A DNA stretch of 31,967 nucleotides from Flavobacteriales bacterium UBA958 (GCA_002293045.1 DBCM01000015.1:1-31967); one strand, 5' to 3'; shown: positions 8,183-16,867, counted from the first letter of the stretch. Program-made: numbers and translations. The notes: generated by a model not told the origin, from the letters alone.

Positions 8183-9067
8183 ATGAATCCAACGGATAAA
8201 AAAAATCCTACGCAGGGACTGCGTTTGTACAACCCAAATCCCATTCGAATGGGAGAACTCCATGTTTCATGTATTGAACTAACCGATACAGAAACCCGAA
8301 TTGATTTTATCTATTTCGCACCGAAGAAATATTCCAAGGGCGGGTGGATCCAAATTCATTCAGAAACCTTTATTAGAATCAATGCTGCCCATGATAAGTT
8401 CAAGTTGCTCGAAGCCATAAACATCCCCATCGCTCCCGACAAACATTACTTTAATCACGCAGGAGAGTCTAAAAATTTCACGCTCGTGTTTCCACGGATT
8501 CCAGACAACACATCCTGCATGGATATTATTGAACGAGAAGCACCCGGTACCTTTTTTAATTTCTATCAACTAGACTTTTCCACCTGGAAAACCACCCCGT
8601 TTTCTATAGGCAATCATGAGGCCATTCAGCCGTGTACACTGAGCACCGAAGACCTCAACGAACTCCGGATAAAGATTCTCACCTGTAAATTAGCGCTGGC
8701 ACAACTGGCCGTGCGCAAGCAGGATTGCATTCGAAACCAACGCTATGAGCAAGCCAGTGACTTACGAAGTGAAGAAAAGGAACTGAACGAGGAACTTGAA
8801 CAGCTTAAAAACCCACTGCTGGATTGGTTCATTCAAACAGAACGACTCCCGAGTACCTGGCCTTTGCTTTCAGAATTATATAGGCTGTTAACAGAATTCC
8901 CTGAACGTGATGATCATTTGTTAAGTACGTTTAAAGAAGAGCTACTGCAGACAAAAAAACGTTTAATTGACCGCTTAGTGAATTGCCACATCGATCGAGA
9001 CATCGAACAAATTAGGGCGCATCACCATTCCATACGATCAATCGACGAATTCCTGAATACCAAATAA
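8183..9067 (+). CDS. Uncharacterised two-part protein with a UVR-like helical hairpin
   Basis: A 294-residue protein with no signal peptide or membrane segment. Residues 20-135 form a beta-rich region (ELHVSCIELTDTETRIDF, IPIAPDKHYF, FTLVFPRIP, FFNFYQL) resembling a stand-alone domain common in Bacteroidota stress or redox proteins; I recognise the pattern but not a name. Residues about 160-212 are strongly helical and charged and contain QRYEQASDLRSEEKELNEEL, matching the UVR motif of UvrB, UvrC and the Clp adaptors (basic/aromatic-E-x-A-x-x-L-R-x-E). The tail (213-294) is helical with no recognised domain. The UVR part suggests a protein-protein contact role, but no partner is visible. A terminator follows within 30 bases, so it is probably transcribed alone. 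A weak TAnnTTTG-like box (8158-8165, 7 of 8) precedes the start. Confidence 0.72.
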   Translation: MNPTDKKNPTQGLRLYNPNPIRMGELHVSCIELTDTETRIDFIYFAPKKYSKGGWIQIHSETFIRINAAHDKFKLLEAINIPIAPDKHYFNHAGESKNFTLVFPRIPDNTSCMDIIEREAPGTFFNFYQLDFSTWKTTPFSIGNHEAIQPCTLSTEDLNELRIKILTCKLALAQLAVRKQDCIRNQRYEQASDLRSEEKELNEELEQLKNPLLDWFIQTERLPSTWPLLSELYRLLTEFPERDDHLLSTFKEELLQTKKRLIDRLVNCHIDRDIEQIRAHHHSIRSIDEFLNTK

Positions 9068-9093
9068 TTTGTTTGTTTAATATGCTATTAAAG

Positions 9094-9117
9094 AAGTCGC
9101 TTTCGGGCGGCTTTTTT
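9094..9117 (+). terminator. Rho-independent terminator after the UVR-like gene
   Basis: AAGTCGC, loop TTTCGG, GCGGCTT: seven pairs including one T-G, followed by a T-run. It lies 26 bases after the stop of the preceding gene. Confidence 0.8.
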
Positions 9118-9203
9118 CATGCTACAAGGTTGCAAGCAATGGGTAAATGGATGGATTCATTGGAACATTTGCAGTGAATATTAACCTAAAACACAAACAG
9201 CTT

Positions 9204-10136
9204 ATGCAAAGAAAACAGAACATTTCCACCTTCTACACAGACAAGCAAGTATGCTTTGATTCCATCCGAGAACATTCCTACTCGCAATCACCCCTTAAGC
9301 CATACTTACTCATGCAGAAAATTGAGCGCAGTGAACTACAATCCCATTTCGAAGTGCACTCCGATTTTCCACCGTTTAAACAAGAAGAATTTTTACTGGC
9401 ACATACGGAGGAATACGTATCGAATTTCTTTAACAAAACCGGTAATTACCGATCCAATGGCATCCCTTGGTCAGAGAATTTAGCGACCAGCGTAACCTAT
9501 ACCAACAGTGCCATCTATCACGCCATCAAACACAGCCTCGAACATCCCGACCACGTATGCTTTGCACCCGTTTCGGGAATGCACCATGCAAGACCCCATT
9601 CAGGTCAGGGCTTCTGTACCTTTTCAGGACAAGTCATCGCCTCATTAAAACTATACGATGAACTCGGAGTTTCAGGGGCATGGCTCGATTTAGATGGTCA
9701 CTTTGGAAATAGCATAGAAGATTCAAGAGGGTTTGATCCCCGCATCAACAAGGCCATTCCATGGGATTGCAACGTAAATCCCATCGGATATAATGAAGAA
9801 TATCTTCAAGACTTTAAATTCAAACTGGAACGGGTGAAACGCCGAATCTTGGCAGGTAAGGTCCATTACGTAGTTTTTGCCCATGGGGCAGACAGTCATA
9901 TAGATGACGACCTTGGTGGACAGTGCGATACCGCTCATTGGTTGGCATGCGCTGAAGTCTTTAGCACCTGGGTGAATGAGGTTTCGCTCGAAATAGGCAA
10001 ACCCCTTCCCGTAACCTTGGCCCTATTCGGTGGATACCGAACCGATGATTATAACATCGTGCTAGACCTTCATCTTGCCTCCATCGAACGCTGTAGATCT
10101 ATCCTGTGTGAGGCAAACGAGGCGCAAGCGGCTTAA
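9204..10136 (+). CDS. Histone deacetylase superfamily amidohydrolase (acetylpolyamine amidohydrolase/AcuC-like)
   Basis: The 310-residue product is counted from the ATG at 9204. An ATG 57 bases upstream in frame (9147) is less likely, because the family-like sequence (STFYTDKQVCF) begins only after 9204. All catalytic parts of the zinc-dependent deacetylase fold are present: the double histidine in PVSGMHHARP (127-128), zinc ligands in LDLDGHFGN (D164, H166), the third ligand in HGADSHIDDDLGG (D230), and the transition-state tyrosine in LFGGYR (278). It should hydrolyse an amide such as an acetyl group; bacterial relatives act on acetylpolyamines, acetylated small molecules or acetyl-lysine. 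The substrate cannot be chosen from sequence. It is cytoplasmic and stands alone between a terminator and an outer-membrane gene. Confidence 0.88.
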   Translation: MQRKQNISTFYTDKQVCFDSIREHSYSQSPLKPYLLMQKIERSELQSHFEVHSDFPPFKQEEFLLAHTEEYVSNFFNKTGNYRSNGIPWSENLATSVTYTNSAIYHAIKHSLEHPDHVCFAPVSGMHHARPHSGQGFCTFSGQVIASLKLYDELGVSGAWLDLDGHFGNSIEDSRGFDPRINKAIPWDCNVNPIGYNEEYLQDFKFKLERVKRRILAGKVHYVVFAHGADSHIDDDLGGQCDTAHWLACAEVFSTWVNEVSLEIGKPLPVTLALFGGYRTDDYNIVLDLHLASIERCRSILCEANEAQAA

Positions 10137-10201
10137 TTTAATTTTTAAATACTACTTGTAACTTTTTATCGTTTCAGGTGTCTCATTAAAAAAAGCTACC
10201 C

Positions 10202-11098
10202 ATGAAAAAAACATTTATGTTTATTGGATTCCTTGGGGCATCCATCACCGCATTTAGTCAAGTTCAACTTACACAAGTACATTTATCAAGCGGCTCCTAC
10301 CGACAATTTGGATTCACGCCGTCAAACATTACTGACTTTGCTCCCTTGGCGCCAGGTTCTTCTATTTTGATGAAGGATTTCAGTAACTACGAAAATGGAA
10401 TGGGGTACTACAACTTTAATTATCCGTTCAATATAGGGATGCAGAACAATTCGTCCTTCCAATCCCTTCAAGTTGGTTTATCACTGCCTAAATGTCAAGG
10501 TACCTTACGTTTGGGAATATCCAACTTCTCCAATCAATTGATGAGTGCTTATGGGTCGTATTACGAATCCCATGTAGTGGACACCTTAATTTCCTCTCAA
10601 AATGGTAGCATGGCTTTCGTAGATTCAACGATAAGCAGAAGTGTATTTGGAAATTACACCAACCAACAAATTCGCTTAGAAGCAGCCTATGTTTGGGAAA
10701 TGAATGCTGGAGAACGTTGGGCATTTTCAGCTGGCGCTGGAATGTCATTTGGTTTATCTTATCAATCCAGAACCACCTTACATTTCACAGAATACACGAA
10801 CAGTTATCAAGGATATGGTTCGTATGCAGGAAACCAAACGACCACACATGAAAGCGAGGCCTACAAAAATCCTATGAATTGGGGGGCAAATCTTTATGTG
10901 CCACTTGGTATTAATTTACGCTTAGGAACGAAACGTGCCTTCTGGAAACCGTGGATGATTTACTCTGAATTACGTCCGCAACTATCCATCAATTCAATTC
11001 CTAAGGCAGGGCTTAAATTTAGTCCAGGAATTGGTTCAGCCAGTGGTATTCGTTACAACATCCCAACGTCAAACAAAAAAAGCCACGCAGATTTTTAA
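10202..11098 (+). CDS. Predicted outer-membrane beta-barrel protein, function unknown
   Basis: A 298-residue protein with a clear signal peptide (MKKTFMFIGFLGASITAFSQ, cleavage near residue 20). The mature part is rich in alternating aromatic and small residues (YYNFNYPFNIGMQ, LRLGISNFSNQ, RWAFSAGAGMSFGLSY, ANLYVPLGINLRLG), as in a small barrel of about 10-14 strands. I do not recognise a named family. The gene begins 65 bases after the amidohydrolase and ends tail to tail with the papain-like gene: both stop codons lie in the same TTAA at 11095-11098. Confidence 0.68.
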   Translation: MKKTFMFIGFLGASITAFSQVQLTQVHLSSGSYRQFGFTPSNITDFAPLAPGSSILMKDFSNYENGMGYYNFNYPFNIGMQNNSSFQSLQVGLSLPKCQGTLRLGISNFSNQLMSAYGSYYESHVVDTLISSQNGSMAFVDSTISRSVFGNYTNQQIRLEAAYVWEMNAGERWAFSAGAGMSFGLSYQSRTTLHFTEYTNSYQGYGSYAGNQTTTHESEAYKNPMNWGANLYVPLGINLRLGTKRAFWKPWMIYSELRPQLSINSIPKAGLKFSPGIGSASGIRYNIPTSNKKSHADF

Positions 11099-12285
11099 TC
11101 GGATAATTTTGGAACCGCAGACCCAGTAATAAACAATTGCTGGGTTTTCTTTTTGTTACTTGGTACGAAAGAAAAATACGCAAAATCAGTATAGCCATTC
11201 CCCTCTTGTTTCAGCTTAGAATCAAAATACTTGTTTCGATCGGTTGGAATGTGTACCGCATTCACTTTTGATTCAAACACCTGACCATCCTCATCCATTA
11301 ACAAATAGTACACCTCATTTTTATTGCGGCTTGCGATATTAATGAATCGAGAATGATCCGAAGGAACATAATACCAACCGCGAACCTCTTGCGTCCCCTC
11401 CGCATTCGCAAATCCGTAGGATACATAATAATTTCTAGTTGAATTATTTATAAATTCAATAGACCGAGTTTTATAGGTTGAGACAATATCCCGCTGCTGT
11501 AAATCACTGGGGATTAAGGAAAATGCAGCACGCAGAATTTCAAGATCCTTATAGCGAAGCCAACAAAAACCGTTCTTTCCCCATTCTTTCCCCCAACTGT
11601 TTACTAATTTAAAGGCTCCACCTCCAATCTGATCATCATACCCAATAATGCACATCGCATGACCGGCAACGGCAAAATCCGCGTTGAAATTTTCAATCTT
11701 AATGACCCCGTTTGAATCTAAAAACTTGGTATTTAAGCTATTTCCTTTCCCTCCTGCATAAACATTCATACCAATAACAACGGGACGATTATTCGAAATA
11801 GCCGCTTTAAGTTGAAGATAATTCATGTGCTGCAGTCGCTCATAATTATACAAGCGGTCCTTATAGATTTTTTTATCTGGATCATGCGCGCAATTCTGCA
11901 GGGCATAATCTTTCATGAAGGGGCTGCCGTATTTCTTTAAAACTTCTAAACTGCCGTCAATTTGAGAACCGCCATAACAGGGATTCTTATCGTAAAAAAA
12001 GCAATAGCGATTATAGGTACTTAAGGCAGAAAAAACCGGATAATTTTGACCGTGTTCGATGCGTTTCACTATAGTCAATCCGTAATACGTAGCGGCCCAA
12101 CCCACGCAAGAACCCACATCACCTTGATCCCCAATCTCGGGCAAATACGTTTCTAAGGAGTAACGTTTCAATAAAGCCGGTCGATGATTCGCAGCACCAC
12201 TGAAATTCGAACAACCTGTCATAAAAAAGAACACCAGCAGCGAAGGGGTTAAAGAAAGTACAGAAATTCGAGGAAGCAGCTTCAT
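11095..12285 (-). CDS. Papain-like (C1 family) cysteine peptidase lipoprotein
   Basis: A 396-residue protein. The N-terminus is a lipoprotein signal with FFMTGC (cysteine 25), so it should be tethered in the cell envelope. The papain fold follows with its full machinery: oxyanion Gln54 and catalytic Cys60 in DQGDVGSCVGW, His209 in VAGHAMCIIGYDD, and Asn229 in LVNSWGKEWGKNG. There is no long propeptide: Leu-rich and Tyr-rich residues 35-50 run straight into the active site, unlike most secreted papains. Residues about 265-396 form a second, beta-rich domain (RSIEFINNSTRNYYVSYGF, GWYYVPSDHSRFINI) that I do not recognise; it may bind ligand or substrate. The gene is divergent from the WG-repeat gene, with a 63-base intergenic space. 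Confidence 0.87.
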   Translation of the reverse strand: MKLLPRISVLSLTPSLLVFFFMTGCSNFSGAANHRPALLKRYSLETYLPEIGDQGDVGSCVGWAATYYGLTIVKRIEHGQNYPVFSALSTYNRYCFFYDKNPCYGGSQIDGSLEVLKKYGSPFMKDYALQNCAHDPDKKIYKDRLYNYERLQHMNYLQLKAAISNNRPVVIGMNVYAGGKGNSLNTKFLDSNGVIKIENFNADFAVAGHAMCIIGYDDQIGGGAFKLVNSWGKEWGKNGFCWLRYKDLEILRAAFSLIPSDLQQRDIVSTYKTRSIEFINNSTRNYYVSYGFANAEGTQEVRGWYYVPSDHSRFINIASRNKNEVYYLLMDEDGQVFESKVNAVHIPTDRNKYFDSKLKQEGNGYTDFAYFSFVPSNKKKTQQLFITGSAVPKLSD

Positions 12286-12348
12286 TTTATTATAATTTTA
12301 CAAATTAAGTAACATTTCACACATTTCACATTCTTTTAGAAAAATCAC

Positions 12349-15009
12349 ATGAAACTCCTTATCTTATTTACCCTTCTAACCACCACGATATCGGTTGGTT
12401 ACGCACAGTTTAAAAATAAAATAAACGCTGAATACTACCTGTTCGATGCGCAAGGTAAAAAAATCAGCTCGGCGTTTTCATACCTTGGTGAATTTTCCGA
12501 TCAAGGGTATGCCATATTCGCAGTTGGAGGGAACTCTGTAGAAACGGCCTATGGAAAAATCCCTGGAGCCAAATACGGTATAATTGAAGAAAGTGGTAAA
12601 ATAATTGTCCCAGCAAGCTATGATTACTTAGAAACATTGTATGACGTTGATTCAATTTTCATTTCCTCAGTGAATGGTCTATTCGGCCTGTTAACTGAAC
12701 GAGGGACAACGATTATTAAACCGAGCTATACTGAGCTGTCAGTTCTCTATAATTCGAATAATTTACTAAATGCGAAAAGCAAGAATGGGTCATATCAACT
12801 CCTTGACCTAACAGGAAAGGTATTAACTAAAGGGTATCAATCGATCTCGTCCTCCAACAGTGGGTTTATCGTACAATCGGGAGGCTATAAGGGCTTACTC
12901 GATCGCAACTTCAAAGAAATTTTTCCTACCATCTATGAAGATGTATCGGAATTTGAATCAGGGATATTTCACATTACCGATAAATATCAGAAGCATTGGC
13001 TGATGGATGTTGACGGTAAGAAACTTTGCCAAACCTTTGACAATATTGAACAAGAATACGACGACAATTACACGGAAATCGGCTACAAAGTAAGCAATAA
13101 AGGAAAAGATGGCTTTATGGATTTAAATTATGCGTTAATCATTCCAACAAACTATACAGAATTAAGTAAAATCACCATAGGTTGTAATGACTTCCTATTT
13201 AGTTATTCCGATAAAACCAACAAATACGGCTTACTCGATAAATCCGGTAAAAAATTGGGAAAAGCAATATACAGCAGCATTGGTAACTCCTATTTTGGGA
13301 AATATGTGCTGGTTGGTGTTGAAAAGAAAGCCAAGAAACAACGTAAGAAAAAATCAGACGACCTCTATTTCGAAGATGAATATAGCTACACGCCATCTAC
13401 CTATGGGTTGGTAGATATCACTGGTAAAACGGTATTAAAAGCAACCTTTGATGACTACAACTACAGTTATGGTGAGTCATCCATGATTGTGTTGAAAAAA
13501 GGAACGAATTATGTTGGATTGAATGAAAACTTAGCTCCAATTTTTGACAAAGAGTTTTCCTACATCGAATCATTAGGAGATTTGTATAAAGTGCAACTTG
13601 GTGGGGTGGACAATGGGTACGGAACCCCAGATGGTGGAGTTTTTGGTCTTTACGATAAAACTGGTAAAGAAATAATCCCTATTCAATTTGAAGACATCGC
13701 TCAAATTGGCTACGAAAGCAGCAATGGGTACATCATAAAGCGAAACGGAAAATACGGCATTTGCTCAGCCACCGGAAAAGTGTTGATGGAACCAGAATAC
13801 AGCGAGATGAACTGTGAGGGAGATTTATGCATTGTGAGCCGATATATAGAGCAATCGGAACAAACGAAAATGGGGCTCATCAATCACAAGGCATTAAAGG
13901 AAGTTGTGCCAACCATTTACGAACACATTGAATCACTGTCCTATGAAGGGGATTACCTGTTCAAGCAGAACAACAAATATGGATTAATGTCGAAAACTGG
14001 TAAAATTATTCTTCCCGCAAATTACAACTTTCTGAAGGCTACTGATTTATATGATAACGACCAATGGGTGTTGGCAAATGCCTATGGCGAAGTAACACAA
14101 AGCTATTATGGCTCTGATGTTACCGGTGGAAATTGGGGTGTGATCAATAAAAAGGGAGACACGATATTACCGTTTAAATTCAAAGAAATCTCTTTTGAAA
14201 ACGACAGCCTTGTCAATGTGCTAGATTACGATGGAAAAGCCTATTTAATGAACTTTCCCTCACAGCGTATTCTTAGCAATACAGAGGCAAATTACCTGAG
14301 TAAAATTAATTATGATTATGAAAATCCAATCTTTATAATGGGTAAAGACGTAACACGCGGCGAATATGGCGATGCAACCGGAGGAACCTATGGGTTAGTT
14401 ACTCCAACTGGAGATGAATTGGTTTCTTTTAATTATTCCGAAATCAAGAATGAAAACGATCACTATATTGCAAATTCCATAGATTTTAATGGGTACGACC
14501 TCTTAAACAATAAGGGAGAAGTAATCATTAAACGGGCTACCACGATTGAACCCTTAAGTGACAGTGTCTTTTTAGTGCAAACTGACGGTAAAGCATCGCT
14601 CTTTAATGTAAATACTGGATCTTACAGCCTTACGTCCAACTATACGGATTTCGCAACGCCTGAATATTACAACAGTTGGGGTGCTGTGTTTATTGGAATA
14701 AAAAATACCTCCGACAAATGGGGAATTCTCAATAAGCAAGGCGAAATCATCATTGAACCGCAATACTGTGATGTATTATCGAGCAGTGATGCCTTAATGA
14801 TTGTTGCCAAGTGTGGTGCGGCAGGTGATGCCTTTAAATATGGGGTGATTGATTTAATGAATAATGTAGTGATCCCGTTCGAGTATGAATCTATTGAATC
14901 GATTTACGGAGGAAGCTACAAATGCGTTAAAGATGGAATGATCTACACGATCACCCTTAACAATGAAGTACTTTCAAAACGTAAGGTTATCGAGGAGACA
15001 CAAGATTAA
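12349..15009 (+). CDS. WG-repeat protein, exported
   Basis: An 886-residue protein with a signal peptide (residues 1-20, ending GYAQ). Nearly all the rest consists of WG repeats, each of the form YGL(I/L)(D/N)xxGKxIIPxxYDxI, spaced irregularly, for example KYGIIEESGKIIVPASYDYL, NKYGLLDKSGKKLGKA, GVFGLYDKTGKEIIPIQFEDI and WGVINKKGDTILPFKFKEI. Some copies are interrupted by DVTGGN- or DGGV-type inserts. The family is widespread in Bacteroidota; its function is unknown, and it is thought to form a repeat solenoid or propeller for binding. A lysine-rich insert (KKAKKQRKKKSDD, about residues 325-338) is out of character with the rest. The gene is divergent from the papain-like lipoprotein and shares its short upstream region. 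Confidence 0.9.
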   Translation: MKLLILFTLLTTTISVGYAQFKNKINAEYYLFDAQGKKISSAFSYLGEFSDQGYAIFAVGGNSVETAYGKIPGAKYGIIEESGKIIVPASYDYLETLYDVDSIFISSVNGLFGLLTERGTTIIKPSYTELSVLYNSNNLLNAKSKNGSYQLLDLTGKVLTKGYQSISSSNSGFIVQSGGYKGLLDRNFKEIFPTIYEDVSEFESGIFHITDKYQKHWLMDVDGKKLCQTFDNIEQEYDDNYTEIGYKVSNKGKDGFMDLNYALIIPTNYTELSKITIGCNDFLFSYSDKTNKYGLLDKSGKKLGKAIYSSIGNSYFGKYVLVGVEKKAKKQRKKKSDDLYFEDEYSYTPSTYGLVDITGKTVLKATFDDYNYSYGESSMIVLKKGTNYVGLNENLAPIFDKEFSYIESLGDLYKVQLGGVDNGYGTPDGGVFGLYDKTGKEIIPIQFEDIAQIGYESSNGYIIKRNGKYGICSATGKVLMEPEYSEMNCEGDLCIVSRYIEQSEQTKMGLINHKALKEVVPTIYEHIESLSYEGDYLFKQNNKYGLMSKTGKIILPANYNFLKATDLYDNDQWVLANAYGEVTQSYYGSDVTGGNWGVINKKGDTILPFKFKEISFENDSLVNVLDYDGKAYLMNFPSQRILSNTEANYLSKINYDYENPIFIMGKDVTRGEYGDATGGTYGLVTPTGDELVSFNYSEIKNENDHYIANSIDFNGYDLLNNKGEVIIKRATTIEPLSDSVFLVQTDGKASLFNVNTGSYSLTSNYTDFATPEYYNSWGAVFIGIKNTSDKWGILNKQGEIIIEPQYCDVLSSSDALMIVAKCGAAGDAFKYGVIDLMNNVVIPFEYESIESIYGGSYKCVKDGMIYTITLNNEVLSKRKVIEETQD

Positions 15010-15023
15010 ATAGTATATGCGAA

Positions 15024-15779
15024 TTACCACAAGAACGGAATCACTGCCTTGCGCTCCTGCGGGTATTCTGCAAATTTCTCCTTATACCATTTATGGTGAG
15101 AAATAGCCCGTGGGACTACATTAGCAAAGGTCCAAATGGCAAATACCAACCCCGGCAAACTCCAGGTTAATATTCCAAAACCTACCCATTCGATGACTTC
15201 GCCCAAAAGATTTGGACATGAAACCCATTTAAACAATCCGCCTCTAGGGATTTTATATCCAGTTTCCCCCGGTTTACGAAGATTAATTAAAATCGCATCC
15301 GAATGCCAATTAATAGCCATTCCTGTAAAAAAGACCATCATGCCAATAATAAACCGTGGATCTGTCAACCAATCCATGGTGTAGGAAGCGAAATTCCCAA
15401 AATAATATCCCATGAAAAAGCCATTCATGGTATTAAATAGCATGGCGGAGACCATAATGATCACCGGCATTTTTTTACCATTGGTCTTGAGTCGTAAGGG
15501 GAAAACAATCGATCGATTAAAATAATGAAACACAAAGAGCCCCACCATGATCCCACTGACCACATTGAGCTGTTTCTTGGCATCCCATAAAAAATACGCA
15601 AGAATTACGAGCACAAAGACCTCCATAATAAACCACCCCCAGCGGTTGTCGATCATAGGTCCCCAACGCTCATTCGAATGCCTCCCATAGGGCGCAGTTT
15701 GTTTAAACAAATACAAAAAGGTAATGATCCCGATAGCAATCCATGCCCAAGAAATCCATTGAAAATATTGTTCCGTCAT
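15024..15779 (-). CDS. Steroid 5-alpha-reductase / DUF1295-like membrane enzyme
   Basis: A 251-residue protein with about six or seven hydrophobic segments. The C-terminal half carries the family landmarks: NLRKPGETGYKIPRGGLF, then WVSCPNLLGEVIEWVGF, and the ending HHKWYKEKFAEYPQERKAVI, close to that of 3-oxo-5-alpha-steroid 4-dehydrogenases. Those enzymes use NADPH to reduce a double bond conjugated to a ketone. Bacterial members act on unknown isoprenoid or lipid substrates. It lies 6 bases after the SDR gene on the same strand, so the two are probably co-transcribed, and an SDR oxidising a 3-hydroxyl beside an enone reductase suggests a two-step reaction on one substrate. Confidence 0.82.
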   Translation of the reverse strand: MTEQYFQWISWAWIAIGIITFLYLFKQTAPYGRHSNERWGPMIDNRWGWFIMEVFVLVILAYFLWDAKKQLNVVSGIMVGLFVFHYFNRSIVFPLRLKTNGKKMPVIIMVSAMLFNTMNGFFMGYYFGNFASYTMDWLTDPRFIIGMMVFFTGMAINWHSDAILINLRKPGETGYKIPRGGLFKWVSCPNLLGEVIEWVGFGILTWSLPGLVFAIWTFANVVPRAISHHKWYKEKFAEYPQERKAVIPFLW

Positions 15780-15785
15780 ATGCTA

Positions 15786-16766
15786 TTATTTGATGTACCC
15801 GTTCACCTTAAACCAAGCAATTAAATCCGTGATAGTCTCTGTAAAGGAACGTGGGTTGTGATTTAATTCAAGTTTCGCCTTTTCGTGGCTAATCTTTGAA
15901 TTCCCATGAAGTAAAATCTCGATGGATTCGTTGGTATACAAGGGCGCCTTGCCGGTAATCAGGGATTGCAACTTAACAAAGGGCAAGCCCATTTGGACCA
16001 ACCAGACCGGTACATTGGCTACGCGTATTTTCTTTCCTTTTACCTCACTTACAATCGCAACAATCTCTTTCATGGTATAATACTTACCCGACAACAGGTA
16101 ATTCTCTCCCACCCTACCCATGGTGAGTGCATTGCAGATGGATGAAGCCACGTCGCGTACATCCACCCAATCGTATCCGCCCGCGAACATCGCAGGAATC
16201 TTACCCAAATAAATATCTAAGATGGCTTTTCCTTGAAGTGATAATTTGTTTTCGGGCTGACCCGTAACTGAGGTTGGATTTACAATTAATGCCGGCAAAC
16301 CTTTTTTAACAAATTCCAATACCGTTAATTGCCCATCCCGCTTACTTTGATCGTAGGCAAACGCTGTATCATCCACAAAGTTTCGTGATTCATCTAACAC
16401 AGCATCCTTAGGAAGCGGGTCGTACGCATGAATGGATGAAATATGCACCACCCGTTGAATGTTTAAGTCGAGGGCCGTTTGCATGACATTACGTACGCCA
16501 TCTACATTTACCTTTCGTACGTGTCCATTTTGTCCCCCATTGATTGAAATGACCGCAGCAGAATGAATTAAGGCATCACAACCGGTTAGCAGTTCCTCTA
16601 TGGAGGCGCGGTCATTCACATGACCTTTTACATATTCGATGTTGTTTTTAATGAAATAATCCACATCATTAAATCCAAGGGCTCGAACTTCATGGCCCCG
16701 CTTTAATAACTCTTCCATAAGGGCCACGCCAACGTGACCACTCGCTCCGGTAATTGCAACTTTCAT
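15786..16766 (-). CDS. NAD(P)-dependent epimerase/dehydratase, 3-beta-HSD-like extended SDR
   Basis: A 326-residue cytoplasmic Rossmann enzyme. The nucleotide-binding motif TGASGHVG is at residues 6-13, the catalytic serine region at 110-111 (VVHISSIHAY), and Tyr138 and Lys142 in YDQSK. IVNPTSVTGQP and GGYDWVDVRDVA are typical of the extended SDRs related to dihydroflavonol reductase and 3-beta-hydroxysteroid dehydrogenase. The substrate is not readable. It is the first gene of a two-gene unit with the 5-alpha-reductase-like gene downstream. An in-frame helical tail (Phe/Leu-rich, about 265-326) is normal for the family. Confidence 0.85.
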   Translation of the reverse strand: MKVAITGASGHVGVALMEELLKRGHEVRALGFNDVDYFIKNNIEYVKGHVNDRASIEELLTGCDALIHSAAVISINGGQNGHVRKVNVDGVRNVMQTALDLNIQRVVHISSIHAYDPLPKDAVLDESRNFVDDTAFAYDQSKRDGQLTVLEFVKKGLPALIVNPTSVTGQPENKLSLQGKAILDIYLGKIPAMFAGGYDWVDVRDVASSICNALTMGRVGENYLLSGKYYTMKEIVAIVSEVKGKKIRVANVPVWLVQMGLPFVKLQSLITGKAPLYTNESIEILLHGNSKISHEKAKLELNHNPRSFTETITDLIAWFKVNGYIK

Positions 16767-16819
16767 GGTGCTAAAAATAAGTAAAGTTCCCGCAATAAGG
16801 TACTCTAAAACTTTGTTTA

Positions 16820-16831
16820 TATGAATTCATA
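16820..16831. promoter_or_regulatory. Perfect 12-base palindrome between divergent genes
   Basis: TATGAATTCATA, a perfect palindrome roughly midway in the 101-base space between the SDR gene and the DUF2130 gene. It could be an operator for either gene; chance is not excluded in AT-rich DNA. Confidence 0.3.
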
Positions 16832-16847
16832 CAAAACAAATTCCTGT

Positions 16848-16855
16848 TAACTTTG
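16848..16855 (+). promoter_or_regulatory. Candidate -7 promoter box (TAACTTTG) of the DUF2130 gene
   Basis: An exact match to the Bacteroidota -7 consensus TAnnTTTG, 12 bases before the ATG at 16868. It overlaps the alternative TTG start at 16853, which argues for the ATG. No well-spaced TTG -33 element was found. Confidence 0.45.
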
Positions 16856-16867
16856 ATAAAAAAATCC

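Noticed and set aside
9147..9203. Upstream ATG for the amidohydrolase
   Set aside because: The added 19 residues do not resemble the family N-terminus, and a weak TAnnTTTG-like box (9165-9172) lies between the two ATGs.
16853..16867. TTG start for the DUF2130 protein
   Set aside because: It lies inside the candidate promoter box; the ATG at 16868 gives the normal N-terminus with the CPNC motif.
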